Source of the DNA: Candidatus Gastranaerophilales bacterium
Lineage (GTDB): Bacteria; Cyanobacteriota; Vampirovibrionia; Gastranaerophilales; Gastranaerophilaceae
Length of the DNA: 64,000 nt
Direction: 5' to 3'
Assembly (NCBI GenBank): GCA_944324395.1
Contig: CALUWC010000002.1
Span: forward strand, 144,867-208,866
Positions 25,760 to 34,047 of the stretch are shown here, piece by piece. How positions within the stretch are numbered: position 1 is the stretch's first letter; each line of letters opens with the position of its first letter. The translations under genes were made by a program, and so were the position numbers. A model generated the notes under the pieces. The model saw nothing but the letters and a program-made list of their open reading frames with translations, did no database searches and was not told where the DNA came from.

Positions 25760-27497
25760 TACTTGTTTCCTCCTTCATTGCTGCAGGAGTACCGGAATAA
25801 TATTTGTTAAACAAATCAAACACTTTTTTCTCTCTATCAGATAAGTTTTCAGAAGATGCAAAATTATATATAGCATTCAAATCATAATTGCTCAAGATTT
25901 TTTCATCCTCCGGCTTTATTTTACCATGAGATTCGGATAAAAATACTCTGACGATTTTATTAACCGGAATAGCTAAAAATGTATCAACAAGATTTTTGTC
26001 AAAATGAGAACCCGCACCTTTCATCAAAATATCAATTACATTTGCAATAGGCATTTTGTCACGATAGTGTCTCTTTGATGTAATAGCATCAAACACATCA
26101 GCAACAGCTAAAATTCTGCCCCCTAGTGTTATTTCTTCACCTTTCAAATGCCTGTAATATCCCGTTCCGTCATATTTTTCATGATGGGAACAGGCCATCT
26201 CTGTTATAATCCTAAAATCGGCAGACATATAAATCCTGCTCAAAATATCATGAGTAATTCTCACGTGTTCCTGAATGTGTTTATATTCTTCATCAGTAAG
26301 CTTGCCCTCTTTTTGTAAAACCGAATCTCTTATACCGATTTTACCAATATCATGTAAAGTAGCCGCTTTTTCCAAAAGACTGATGTCTTTTGACTCCATA
26401 CCGATTTCCTGGGCCAAAAGAGTAGAATACATACGAACTCTTGTAGAATGACCTGCTGTAATTTTATCACGTGCATCTATAGACATTGCCAGAGTATCTA
26501 TAAAACTTTCAAACATCAATTTCTGCTCATGGTACATCTGAAGCTGTTTGTCAAATAACTGGGCATTTTCTAATGCAATACTTGCACTCCCCCCGATTGC
26601 GACAAGCAAATCTTCGTCGTTTTTAGTAAATACACCGTCAATTTTATTAATAACCTGGAATGCACCTATAATTTCCCTGTTATTATTCATAATCGGCATA
26701 CATAAAATAGTTTTTGTTCTATAGCCGGTTTTAGAATCGACTTCAGGATTAAATCTGGGGTCATTGTACGCATCTGCGATATTCAAAGATTCGCCGGTTT
26801 TAACAACATAACCGGCCAGACCTTTATCGGCAGGAAATCTTATCTCCTGACTGGAATCAAGCCCTAATGCAACTTTTGACCACAGTTCATCAGTATCTTT
26901 ATCCCATAAAAATACAGTACAACGATCCGCCTGAATTGCATTTTTTGTTTCTTCAGCAACTACTTTCAACAATTCATCTATATCAGTCAATGCAGTAATT
27001 GAACGGCTAATCTTAACTAATGAAACCAGAGGATCGCTTTTTGTCGGCAGCGAATAATCCATTCCGTTTTGAAGCTGCCTTATTCTTGTATTTATTTTAT
27101 CAGAAAGCGAATATTTGTCCTCCTCGACAGAAATTTTCAAAGCATTGTTATAATGAATCAATGCAACATCTTTGTTCAGTTCAGAAAAATTTATATTTCC
27201 CAGTATAAGTTCATTTATCAGTAATGCAGTGTCACTTGAAGATCGTTTTGCCATATATGTTGCATCATTCAACAGAGTCATTGAAGATTCAAAACTGTTT
27301 TTGTCCATTGAATAATCCAAAAAAGCAATTAAACTAAGACATATAGATATACCTTCAACAGAATTTTCAGCCTTATAAATATCATAGGCCTTATTGATAT
27401 CAAGCTTTGCCCGATGATAATCTTTTTCATCTATCAATTTCAGACACTCGCTTATTATGCTCTCTGCTTCTTCTGTTTTATTCAATCTTTTAGTCAT
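25752..27497 (-). CDS. GAF + HD-GYP cyclic-di-GMP phosphodiesterase-like protein
   Basis: The 581-residue cytoplasmic protein starts with a helical TPR-like region (1-150), then a GAF domain (about 165-310, FLWDKDTDELWSKVALGLD to SASIALENAQLF). An HD-GYP domain follows (about 330-520: AGHSTRVRMYSTLLA, the HD motif LHDIGKIGI, HHEKYDGTGY, GGRILAVADVFDAITSKRHYR). The metal-binding HD residues are present. The GYP motif reads GYY here. The domain normally hydrolyses cyclic di-GMP. It is the first gene of the 27497-21593 unit, with AAAGG before the ATG. Confidence 0.92.
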   Translation of the reverse strand: MTKRLNKTEEAESIISECLKLIDEKDYHRAKLDINKAYDIYKAENSVEGISICLSLIAFLDYSMDKNSFESSMTLLNDATYMAKRSSSDTALLINELILGNINFSELNKDVALIHYNNALKISVEEDKYSLSDKINTRIRQLQNGMDYSLPTKSDPLVSLVKISRSITALTDIDELLKVVAEETKNAIQADRCTVFLWDKDTDELWSKVALGLDSSQEIRFPADKGLAGYVVKTGESLNIADAYNDPRFNPEVDSKTGYRTKTILCMPIMNNNREIIGAFQVINKIDGVFTKNDEDLLVAIGGSASIALENAQLFDKQLQMYHEQKLMFESFIDTLAMSIDARDKITAGHSTRVRMYSTLLAQEIGMESKDISLLEKAATLHDIGKIGIRDSVLQKEGKLTDEEYKHIQEHVRITHDILSRIYMSADFRIITEMACSHHEKYDGTGYYRHLKGEEITLGGRILAVADVFDAITSKRHYRDKMPIANVIDILMKGAGSHFDKNLVDTFLAIPVNKIVRVFLSESHGKIKPEDEKILSNYDLNAIYNFASSENLSDREKKVFDLFNKYYSGTPAAMKEETSNA

Positions 27498-27646
27498 ATT
27501 TCTACCTTTTCATATATTGTACAATATTTTTCAAAATAATACAAAGATTTTTTAAATTTCAGCAGAAAATAATTTACCTGTATGATGAAAAAACAGTAAA
27601 TAATGTTACATTAAAAGTGTAGTATAATATTCGAAAGGTAACAATC

Positions 27647-28162
27647 ATGGCTGACACACTGAAAACATTAAAATGTCCTGCCTGCGGAAAAGATATGGAG
27701 AAAGTTTTTATTCCGTCTGAAGGCATCAATCTTGATATCTGTACTCAAGGCTGCGGCGGAATATACTTTGACAACAGAGAATTTCAAGAATTTGACGAAA
27801 AAGACGAAGATATTTCAAAAATCCTTGAAAAAATCTCTAATAGAAAGTTTGAACAAGTTGATACCACAGCAGAAAGAACCTGTCCAAACTGCGGAGCAAA
27901 AATGGTTAAAAACCACTCCAGTGTAAAACAAATAGTTGAAGTTGATGAGTGCTACAGCTGCGGCGGAAAATTTCTTGACAGAGATGAGCTCGTAAAAATC
28001 AGAGCTGAATACAATACAGAAGAAGAACGTTCTGCAGACATGCTTAAACACGTTTATACAGCAATAGGAAGCCAGCTTGAAGAACTGGACAAAAGACACG
28101 CAAAATCAGTTACAAGCAGAAGTTCTTTACAAAAACTATTTTTAAAACTTGCAGGTGCTTAA
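27647..28162 (+). CDS. double zinc-ribbon protein (zf-TFIIB type)
   Basis: The 171-residue protein has two zinc ribbons: CPACGKDM with CTQGCGGIYFD (residues about 11-45) and CPNCGAKM with CYSCGGKFLDRDEL (about 80-125). The second half of each ends in the C-x-G-G-x-(F/Y)-D pattern of the zf-TFIIB family of bacterial proteins of unknown function. No membrane segment is visible. A TATAAT and GAAAGG lie upstream. Its end overlaps the convergent metallopeptidase gene by 4 bp. Confidence 0.85.
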   Translation: MADTLKTLKCPACGKDMEKVFIPSEGINLDICTQGCGGIYFDNREFQEFDEKDEDISKILEKISNRKFEQVDTTAERTCPNCGAKMVKNHSSVKQIVEVDECYSCGGKFLDRDELVKIRAEYNTEEERSADMLKHVYTAIGSQLEELDKRHAKSVTSRSSLQKLFLKLAGA

Positions 28163-28962
28163 AGCATCTCAAAGACATTTCCCAGCTTTTGATAATATCC
28201 TTTATTCAAAAGATCATAAAATTTATTATATGTATTTGGGGCTAATCTTTGGATTGTTACAGAATCTAGATACAGCCCCTCTATAAATCTGGCAAATAAT
28301 TCCGTAGGTTTATTATAGTATTTATTTAACTTATTGATTTTTGAAGCAATACGTGACTGCCGTTTTTGACAAGATCTTAACCTTATATATGCAGCAAATT
28401 CAATCGGCATCTCAGGAAAATCCCGTTCAATATTATCTATTGTAAAAATTTCAGTTTTTTTGAAAAATAATCCCGATACAAGCTTTACTCTGTCATATTT
28501 TAATAAATACTTTGCTTTCGATTTTTTTATATATTTGTCAAACTCTTTAAAAGATTTAGAACGCATAAATTTCGGGTATTTATTTTTGATAATTCTCTCA
28601 TATTCCAAAATTTTTTCTTTTATAACAGATTTATGATATCGAAGTTTCTCGCATTTAGAGTGCTTATCCACAAAATTCGTAACTTTTAAAAGTTCTTCAT
28701 AATATGTCTTTACTTCAGCGGTATCAAATAAAACCTCTAAAGACCCTCCCGTCTTTTCCATAAACGGCTCTATTTGAGAATGGATATAGTGTGCAAATTC
28801 ATGAAGAAGAGTCGGAATAATTCTTTCTGATGAAATATTTTTAGATATATCAATTCGGTTCTTTAAATAAAATCCCTGATAGCCCCTGGCTTTCGTAGCT
28901 GTATGAACCTCAAGTCCCAGACTTCTGAAATATTTAATCAACTCTTTTTCTTTTAAAACCAT
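28159..28962 (-). CDS. putative zinc metallopeptidase (HEFAH)
   Basis: The protein has about 267 residues and a zincin motif HEFAH in TLLHEFAHYIHSQ near residue 80. The rest is very Lys/Tyr-rich with long helices (SKSFKEFDKYIKKSKAKYLLKYDR). No signal peptide is visible. A family cannot be named; SprT-like or IrrE-like peptidases are possible by motif alone. I chose ATG 28962 because TATAAT lies exactly 7 nt upstream, fitting a leaderless mRNA; the frame also opens with TTG at 28980. It is convergent with the zinc-ribbon gene. Confidence 0.65.
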   Translation of the reverse strand: MVLKEKELIKYFRSLGLEVHTATKARGYQGFYLKNRIDISKNISSERIIPTLLHEFAHYIHSQIEPFMEKTGGSLEVLFDTAEVKTYYEELLKVTNFVDKHSKCEKLRYHKSVIKEKILEYERIIKNKYPKFMRSKSFKEFDKYIKKSKAKYLLKYDRVKLVSGLFFKKTEIFTIDNIERDFPEMPIEFAAYIRLRSCQKRQSRIASKINKLNKYYNKPTELFARFIEGLYLDSVTIQRLAPNTYNKFYDLLNKGYYQKLGNVFEML

Positions 28963-28974
28963 ATCCCGATTATA
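28962..28974 (-). promoter_or_regulatory. -10 box giving a leaderless transcript (metallopeptidase)
   Basis: On the minus strand a perfect TATAAT (28974-28969) predicts a start at 28962, the A of the ATG. No ribosome binding site is present and the -35 is weak. Confidence 0.45.
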
Positions 28975-29082
28975 TTTCAAAAAATATTAACCTGCATTTT
29001 ACTTAAACAAACTTAAAAAATATGCACATTTCCCGGCCGGTGATAGAATTATATAAGATAGAGTATATAAGGGGAATTTCAA

Positions 29083-29694
29083 ATGAAAAAAATTATTTAT
29101 ACGATAATACTTATACTTGCAATAATAACCGGAATAGTTCTTGTCACAGGGAAAATTGCAACAGATAAACATCAAAAGAAAAATGTACAGACAAAAATAG
29201 AAGAAATAGACAAACTTCCAATAAAACTTGAAGACATGGGAGATGTAGAATTCAAACTTTATAAAATTCCTGAAAATGTTGCCGAATATATCAAAACTAA
29301 AAGCGAATTCAGTTCAATATACAAACACAAAAAATTTGTTGTTTATATCAAAGATGACAAACTCCCTTTTGCCAAAGAATACACTACAACACTTGAAAAA
29401 ATAACAAACGATAAAAAATATAAAAAACACTACAACTTTGCCTCAAGAAAAGGAACAATAAAAATTGTTACGATGAATCAAAGAGATATAAGACTAATGC
29501 AGAAAAAGAAACAACAACTTCCGGAAGGAGTAATGACAACTACAGAAGGTAATGCAAAATTAGATTTCATAAAAACATGCGGCAATTTCTGCATAGTAAA
29601 TCCGTCCAAAAATCAAATGTTATCCCTTAAAGGTAACAGTAAAAAAGAAGCCGTAAAATTTGAATACGTTCTGGACAAATATAAAAAATGGTAA
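29083..29694 (+). CDS. membrane-anchored protein of a local three-member family (member 1)
   Basis: The 203-residue protein has an N-terminal hydrophobic segment (IIYTIILILAIITGIVLVTG) acting as an anchor or uncleaved signal. A Lys-rich extracytoplasmic domain follows with EYIKTKSEFSSIYKHKKFVVYI, then a long helix and the end motif CGNFCIVNPSKNQMLSLKG. Member 2 shares the first and last motifs at equivalent places. The predicted core resembles a thioredoxin-like fold (inference), but no redox CxxC is at the usual place. AGGGGA lies before the ATG. Member 2 follows 12 bp downstream. Confidence 0.7.
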   Translation: MKKIIYTIILILAIITGIVLVTGKIATDKHQKKNVQTKIEEIDKLPIKLEDMGDVEFKLYKIPENVAEYIKTKSEFSSIYKHKKFVVYIKDDKLPFAKEYTTTLEKITNDKKYKKHYNFASRKGTIKIVTMNQRDIRLMQKKKQQLPEGVMTTTEGNAKLDFIKTCGNFCIVNPSKNQMLSLKGNSKKEAVKFEYVLDKYKKW

Positions 29695-29706
29695 AGGAGA
29701 GATTTA

Positions 29707-30258
29707 ATGAAATATTTTATAGCAATACTAATCCTGCTTTTAGTCATAGGAATGGGAGTTTCGTCATGCAACAGTAAAAAGGCTCAGGAAGCACAAAAAC
29801 CTGAAATTGAGACAAGTTCGGTAGCCTCCTCAATTCCTGAGTTTCCAAAGTTAACAGGTATGGCAGATATAGACTATTCAGTCAAAACACTTCTTGACGG
29901 CACAGTTACATATCTAAAAACCAAAAGTGAATATAAAGATCTATATACAGATAAAAAATTTGTTATATATTATGTCGGTGCAGATTGTCCGTATGCACAA
30001 GCTTTTATAAATGCACTGGATCCCCTCATAACAGATACAACCTACACTGAGAAATATAATTTTTACTCACAAGGTGCATCAGGGATGAAAAAATTTGCAA
30101 CAATGGAAGACGCTCAGGCTGATTTGGATTTTTCAAATATCTGTCAGGAATTCTGCATTGTTAATCCTAAAACCAATCAAGTATTTTCAATAAACGGAAT
30201 CGGGGATAAAGAAGCCGAAAAAATTCCGGATATAATAAAGCAATTATTAGACTGGTAA
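29707..30258 (+). CDS. lipoprotein of the same local family (member 2), thioredoxin-like
   Basis: The 183-residue protein has an N-terminal hydrophobic segment ending GVSSC (Cys21), a probable lipobox. The domain is thioredoxin-like in pattern: KFVIYYVGADCPYAQAFINAL places CPYA where thioredoxins have CxxC, so only one Cys of that pair is kept. It ends with CQEFCIVNPKTNQVFSINGIG. The last motif contains two Cys (CxxxC) that might be structural or redox active. It is operonic with member 1 (12 bp) and followed by a strong terminator. Confidence 0.72.
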   Translation: MKYFIAILILLLVIGMGVSSCNSKKAQEAQKPEIETSSVASSIPEFPKLTGMADIDYSVKTLLDGTVTYLKTKSEYKDLYTDKKFVIYYVGADCPYAQAFINALDPLITDTTYTEKYNFYSQGASGMKKFATMEDAQADLDFSNICQEFCIVNPKTNQVFSINGIGDKEAEKIPDIIKQLLDW

Positions 30259-30262
30259 AACA

Positions 30263-30296
30263 AAAGACCCGAATATTTCGGGTCTTTATTTTTTAT
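30263..30296. terminator. bidirectional terminator between member 2 and rubredoxin
   Basis: An 11-bp perfect stem (AAAGACCCGAA / TTCGGGTCTTT, 3-nt loop) is followed by TATTTTTTA. It lies directly after the plus-strand lipoprotein gene and at the end of the convergent rubredoxin gene. Confidence 0.88.
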
Positions 30297-30433
30297 GCTT
30301 CTTTTTCAAATTGATCTTTACCTACAGAACACAACGGACAAACCCAATCTTCCGGTAAATCTTCAAATTTCACACCTTCGTGTTCACTTGGATCATAAAC
30401 ATAACCACATACTGTACAAACCCATTTTTCCAT
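30293..30433 (-). CDS. rubredoxin
   Basis: The 46-residue iron protein has [10 protein letters not shown] near the start and [11 protein letters not shown] near the end, the two CxxC pairs that hold one iron. Electron carriers of this type serve oxygen and peroxide reduction in anaerobes. I chose ATG 30433, because a longer frame (30481) would overlap the regulator gene and add an atypical tail. It directly follows the Fur/PerR-like gene (7 bp), consistent with a peroxide or iron-responsive pair. Confidence 0.93.
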   Translation of the reverse strand: MEKWVCTVCGYVYDPSEHEGVKFEDLPEDWVCPLCSVGKDQFEKEA

Positions 30434-30440
30434 AATTACT

Positions 30441-30827
30441 TCATTTCCTTTCTTTTTGTTTGCATTTATTACATATACCATGAAATACTATATCATGACT
30501 TTTTATTTCGAACCCCGTAGCCATACGGACATTATTTATCAATTCCGGAGCAATGTCTGACGGAACATCATAAACTTTTTTACATTCTTCACATATAAAA
30601 TGATAATGATTAAAAGTATTATGATCGAAATGTGCAGACGGTTCCAATCCGTCAATCTTCTTAATCATTCCGGCTTCCGCCAATTGATTTAAATTTCGAT
30701 AAAGAGTTGTAATACCAATATTAGAGTTTTCCCGCTGCAAAAATTCCAACAACTCATCTGCGGTAGGGTGAACGGCATTACGTGTAAGAACATCAAGTAT
30801 CTTTTCTCTTTGTCTTGAATAATTCAC
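30441..30827 (-). CDS. Fur/PerR-family repressor
   Basis: The protein has 128 residues from GTG 30827. The winged-helix part has [24 protein letters not shown] and [16 protein letters not shown]. The metal part has [19 protein letters not shown] and a second Cys pair CNKC, the structural zinc site. The GTG is preferred over the open ATG-like extension to 30884 because GAGG lies 6 nt upstream and the longer version would cover the promoter. Operonic with rubredoxin, it looks like a PerR-type peroxide sensor, but iron-sensing Fur is also possible. Confidence 0.88.
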   Translation of the reverse strand: MNYSRQREKILDVLTRNAVHPTADELLEFLQRENSNIGITTLYRNLNQLAEAGMIKKIDGLEPSAHFDHNTFNHYHFICEECKKVYDVPSDIAPELINNVRMATGFEIKSHDIVFHGICNKCKQKERK

Positions 30828-30841
30828 CTTGCACCTCAAAT

Positions 30842-30884
30842 TGATAACTATTGTCAGTTTATCTGAATTTATACTGGTTGTCAA
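30842..30884 (-). promoter_or_regulatory. promoter and probable auto-operator of the Fur/PerR-like gene
   Basis: On the minus strand TTGACA (30884-30879), a 17-bp spacer and TAAACT (30861-30856) form a promoter. Overlapping its start-site side is the 15-bp imperfect palindrome TGATAACTATTGTCA (30842-30856, 7-1-7 with 5/7 matches), the form of a PerR/Fur box. This suggests auto-repression. Confidence 0.55.
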
Positions 30885-30887
30885 GCC

Positions 30888-32243
30888 TTAAGAGTTAAGA
30901 GATTGTTCTTGAGCAAGTTTCTTTTCTATATCCTTTTTAACCTGATATTCAGGACTGAATTGTCTTACAAGAAGCATAACAGCTGGAACTAGAATACCCA
31001 AAGCACCTATACATGCTCCAATATTTTTTAATACAGCTCCTTTTTTAAGTTTTCTGACAGATTTAAAGAAGTCATCAACACTTTCCCCGGACTGCTCATA
31101 CTGATTAAGAAGTTTTTCCATTTTATTATGAATACCTCTTAAAGAATCCAGATCAATAAATCTTCTTGTATCAACTTTATTCTTATCTCCAAGTTTAATA
31201 CATTCAATAATATCAGATTCTTTCGCCATATCTACAACAAGATTGATATTAGTCTTATCTTTATTTGCAGAATTTATATTATTTACTGCAAATTTATAAA
31301 TATCAATATCTGATTTATCAGCAGCTTTGAATGCCAGTAATTGTTTTTTAATTGAACCGTCAACAAAAGCTTGTTTAAATCTTTCATTCCAGATAACTCT
31401 TGCATCAAGATCAATAGATTTATTATGTTTTCTCTCAGCATTCTTTTCCAGAGCCTTGGCAATCATAGGGCCTGCGAAATACATAAAGAGCCAGAAGCCG
31501 CCCTCTTTTAAAACATAACCAAAGAAATCCTGCGGGTTTCTTGAATGTGAAAGTCTTTCAGTTGTTATTGCACCATCTACAAGCATTAAATTTCTAACCG
31601 GATCAAAAATAAAATCCTGAAATCCGCCGGTAAACGAAACATTTTTATCTTTTTTGTTTTGATTTTTGACATTATGAACATCTGCAAATGCGGAGGAGAA
31701 AGGAACCTCAGATGTTTTTAATTCTGAAATTGCAGCTTTGTTCATTTTTTGTTTTTCGAAATAATCTTTTCTAATTTGATTTTCGGTATATTTATGTCTA
31801 AACTTCGTCAACCCGAGATAACTAAGAGTTGTGGCAACAGATGCTGCTGCAAATCTTGCAATAGTCAAAGCTTTGAATTGTTTCTGATGAGCGGCAACAT
31901 CTTTCAAACTATTCTTAATAGCATCTGTCGGAGCTAATTCTTGTGCAAGTTTTAAAATATCTTGATTTTTCAATATTCTGGCATCAACTTTTGCATCTAA
32001 TTTAGCAGGTTTGAAAAAAGCATAGCTAAACAATTTGTTAAATGCCGGAAGCCCGCCAAGCCAAATAATTTGAGTTCCAAACTCATCAATAAATCTGTCT
32101 TTTCCCTCAACTTTATCCCCTGCTATATAAGAAGCTGTAGTAAGACCGCAGCTGTTTGCAACATCTTTGATTGCTAACGGGATATATGAACTGTTATTTC
32201 CTAATATGGAGTATACTGTACTTTCTGTAATTTTTGGTATCAT
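30888..32243 (-). CDS. lineage-type membrane protein with internal VSFTGG motif
   Basis: The 451-residue protein has at least three hydrophobic segments: about residues 118-140 (RFAAASVATTLSYLGL), about 238-255 (GGFWLFMYFAGPMIA) and about 412-432 (GACIGALGILVPAVMLLV). A motif KNVSFTGGFQDFIFDP lies near residue 205, a kind I associate with Gastranaerophilales proteins. The remainder is helical and Lys/Asp-rich. No enzyme motif is seen. Function unknown. It ends 3 bp before the Fur/PerR promoter. Confidence 0.7.
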   Translation of the reverse strand: MIPKITESTVYSILGNNSSYIPLAIKDVANSCGLTTASYIAGDKVEGKDRFIDEFGTQIIWLGGLPAFNKLFSYAFFKPAKLDAKVDARILKNQDILKLAQELAPTDAIKNSLKDVAAHQKQFKALTIARFAAASVATTLSYLGLTKFRHKYTENQIRKDYFEKQKMNKAAISELKTSEVPFSSAFADVHNVKNQNKKDKNVSFTGGFQDFIFDPVRNLMLVDGAITTERLSHSRNPQDFFGYVLKEGGFWLFMYFAGPMIAKALEKNAERKHNKSIDLDARVIWNERFKQAFVDGSIKKQLLAFKAADKSDIDIYKFAVNNINSANKDKTNINLVVDMAKESDIIECIKLGDKNKVDTRRFIDLDSLRGIHNKMEKLLNQYEQSGESVDDFFKSVRKLKKGAVLKNIGACIGALGILVPAVMLLVRQFSPEYQVKKDIEKKLAQEQSLNS

Positions 32244-32747
32244 TTTTACTTATTTCATCCTATAACAGAGCAAAACTCTGCCTCAACTTGTGTGTACTAC
32301 AAGCCCCAGATTAAATTCATCAATTTCACGATTGGGGCATTCGCTTTTATAGTTGAGTTTCGTCGATTATTTTTATACATATTCATATTAACCTTCACTT
32401 TTCCTTTAAGTATCCTGAACAGCAATAATTGCCATTTATACAATTTATTTTTTACATTTGTTAAAAAAACAGAACCCTAATTATTTTCAAGGTCCTGTTT
32501 TAAAATTTATTTTCAACACTGCAAATGTTTACCCGTTCTTAAAACAAGCCCTTTAAAAAACATCTGCTGCGTCGAATTTGTATAAACATAAATTATTACC
32601 TCATCTGTCATTAGATAAATACCATAAACCGGGATAAAAATCAATAAATTTAAAATTTCATTATTATAATGTAACAAAAATGCATTTAGAGGAATAATAT
32701 ATTATAATTTTGCATTATACAATTTTCGCAATATAAGGAATAGATAA
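32244..32747 (+). other. non-coding region upstream of member 3
   Basis: About 500 bp with no supported gene. It contains a probable bidirectional terminator at 32464-32502 (AAAACAGAACC / GGTCCTGTTTT with one mismatch). Further on there is a TTTACCCG stretch like the dispersed repeat described in the findings. The last 60 bp are A/T boxes (TATAAT around 32700) and AAGGAA before the next ATG. Confidence 0.5.
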
Positions 32748-33704
32748 ATGGAAGATATTAACAATTTTGAGAACAATCAGAATGATGAAACTTCTGTCGA
32801 AGAATTTTTACAAGATGAAAATTCAGTAAAATTAGACAAAATCGAAATTACGCACAAACCGCAGGAAAGAAGAGTCCACATAGAAAAACATGAAAACAAT
32901 TCCGGAATGGGAGATATCGCCCCATACAGTATTTCCAGACATTTCAACTGGGGAACCTTTTTATTTAACTGGATTTGGGGATTAAAATATAAAAAATTCA
33001 CACTGCTGCTTATTCCTCTGGTTTGTATATTACCATACGGATTTATAGCTGCAATAATAGGGGCATTTCTTGCCGGAACTAAAGGCAACCAGTGGGCATG
33101 GGAAGAGGTTCAATATAAGAATGAAGCAGATTTTCATCACGCACAAAAAGCCTGGGTTAAAGCCTGGTTTATACTTGCAGGTATAGCCTTAGCTATTGCA
33201 CTGCCTATATATCTGTCCGCAAATAAAACAAATACAGCCAGTGATGAAAGTTCACTTCTGAATAAGGATTATTACAGCCTTATAAGTACTACAGAATTAA
33301 AAATTCCGCAAGAAATCTATGACAAAACAGACACAAATGATCACAATGTTAATTTACTTCTGAGTAATAAATATGTTATATACTGGTTCAGACCAAAAAA
33401 TGACCGGACTATCGCATCAAAACAATTTATAGAAGATGAGTTTGAAAGAAATAAAGAAAATTTAGGCGATAAATATATACTATACCCTGATATAAAAGAA
33501 ATCAAAGGAAGCAAAGATGATGTAGTAGATCTTGATATTGAAGCATCATGTATAAACGAAACCTGTATTGACAAATGGTTATATAAAACCTGTAAATCAG
33601 GATATTGTATTCTTAATTTTAAAAACAAAGTTTACTATAAAACAAGAGATAGAGCAAATGTTATACCAAAAGCCCTCAGTTTGCTGAATAAATGGGATAA
33701 ATAG
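32748..33704 (+). CDS. membrane protein of the same local family (member 3, DUF2628-like N-terminus)
   Basis: The 318-residue protein starts with an acidic, disordered region (1-60). A membrane part follows with SRHFNWGTFLFNWIWGLKYKK and two hydrophobic segments (LLLIPLVCILPYGFIAAIIG, WFILAGIALAIALPIYL), reminiscent of DUF2628-type proteins. The C-terminal domain (about 180-318) has NKYVIYWFRPKND and ends KSGYCILNFKNKVYY, matching the KFVIYY and FCIVNPKTNQVF motifs of the genes at 29083 and 29707. It therefore seems to join a membrane module to the same extracytoplasmic domain. AAGGAA precedes the ATG. Confidence 0.65.
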   Translation: MEDINNFENNQNDETSVEEFLQDENSVKLDKIEITHKPQERRVHIEKHENNSGMGDIAPYSISRHFNWGTFLFNWIWGLKYKKFTLLLIPLVCILPYGFIAAIIGAFLAGTKGNQWAWEEVQYKNEADFHHAQKAWVKAWFILAGIALAIALPIYLSANKTNTASDESSLLNKDYYSLISTTELKIPQEIYDKTDTNDHNVNLLLSNKYVIYWFRPKNDRTIASKQFIEDEFERNKENLGDKYILYPDIKEIKGSKDDVVDLDIEASCINETCIDKWLYKTCKSGYCILNFKNKVYYKTRDRANVIPKALSLLNKWDK

Positions 33705-33717
33705 TAAATTTAAGGAC

Positions 33718-33763
33718 AAAGATAAAAAGGCCCCGGAGCAAAATCCGGTGCCTTTTTATCTTT
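33718..33763. terminator. long bidirectional terminator
   Basis: A 20-bp stem with one mismatch (AAAGATAAAAAGGCCCCGGA / TCCGGTGCCTTTTTATCTTT) lies right after member 3. Confidence 0.85.
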
Positions 33764-33872
33764 CAGAAAACAAAATCCAATAAATAAACAATTAACAACA
33801 ATGCTTTATAACCACTCAAATAAATTACCCGCTAATTTAACCATATAGTTATATAAAAAAATCGCAAAAATA

Positions 33873-33894
33873 AAAAAGGCTTAAAAGCCTTTTT
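33873..33894 (-). terminator. terminator of tRNA-Glu
   Basis: AAAAAGGCTT / AAGCCTTTTT lies immediately 3' of the tRNA on the minus strand, with a T-run, so the tRNA appears to be its own short transcription unit. Confidence 0.75.
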
Positions 33895-33899
33895 ATAAA

Positions 33900-33975
33900 T
33901 GGTACCCCCAAGCGAATTCGAATCGCTGTCTACACCGTGAAAGGGTGTTGTCCTAGGCCTCTAGACGATGGGGGC
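33900..33975 (-). tRNA. trnE: tRNA-Glu (anticodon UUC)
   Basis: On the minus strand the sequence begins GCCCCCATCGTCTAGAGGCC and shows a 7-bp acceptor (with G-U at the first pair), a D-arm with GTCTAGAGGCCTAGGACA, an anticodon stem-loop CACCC-TTTCACG-GGTGT (anticodon TTC) and a T-arm GCGA-TTCGAAT-TCGC. CCA appears to be encoded (33902-33900). The sequence is close to the cyanobacterial/plastid tRNA-Glu as I remember it, which supports a cyanobacterial-phylum relative. Confidence 0.96.
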
Positions 33976-34047
33976 TTAGCTATTTAACCTACGAAAGTTA
34001 TTCTATCCCAGACATAATTAAATGTCAACCAATCAATTTTATTTTGT

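Noticed and set aside
32292..32480. Small hydrophobic plus-strand ORF in the 500-bp gap
   Set aside because: GTG start without ribosome binding site and no recognisable motif; overlaps the terminator-like repeat.
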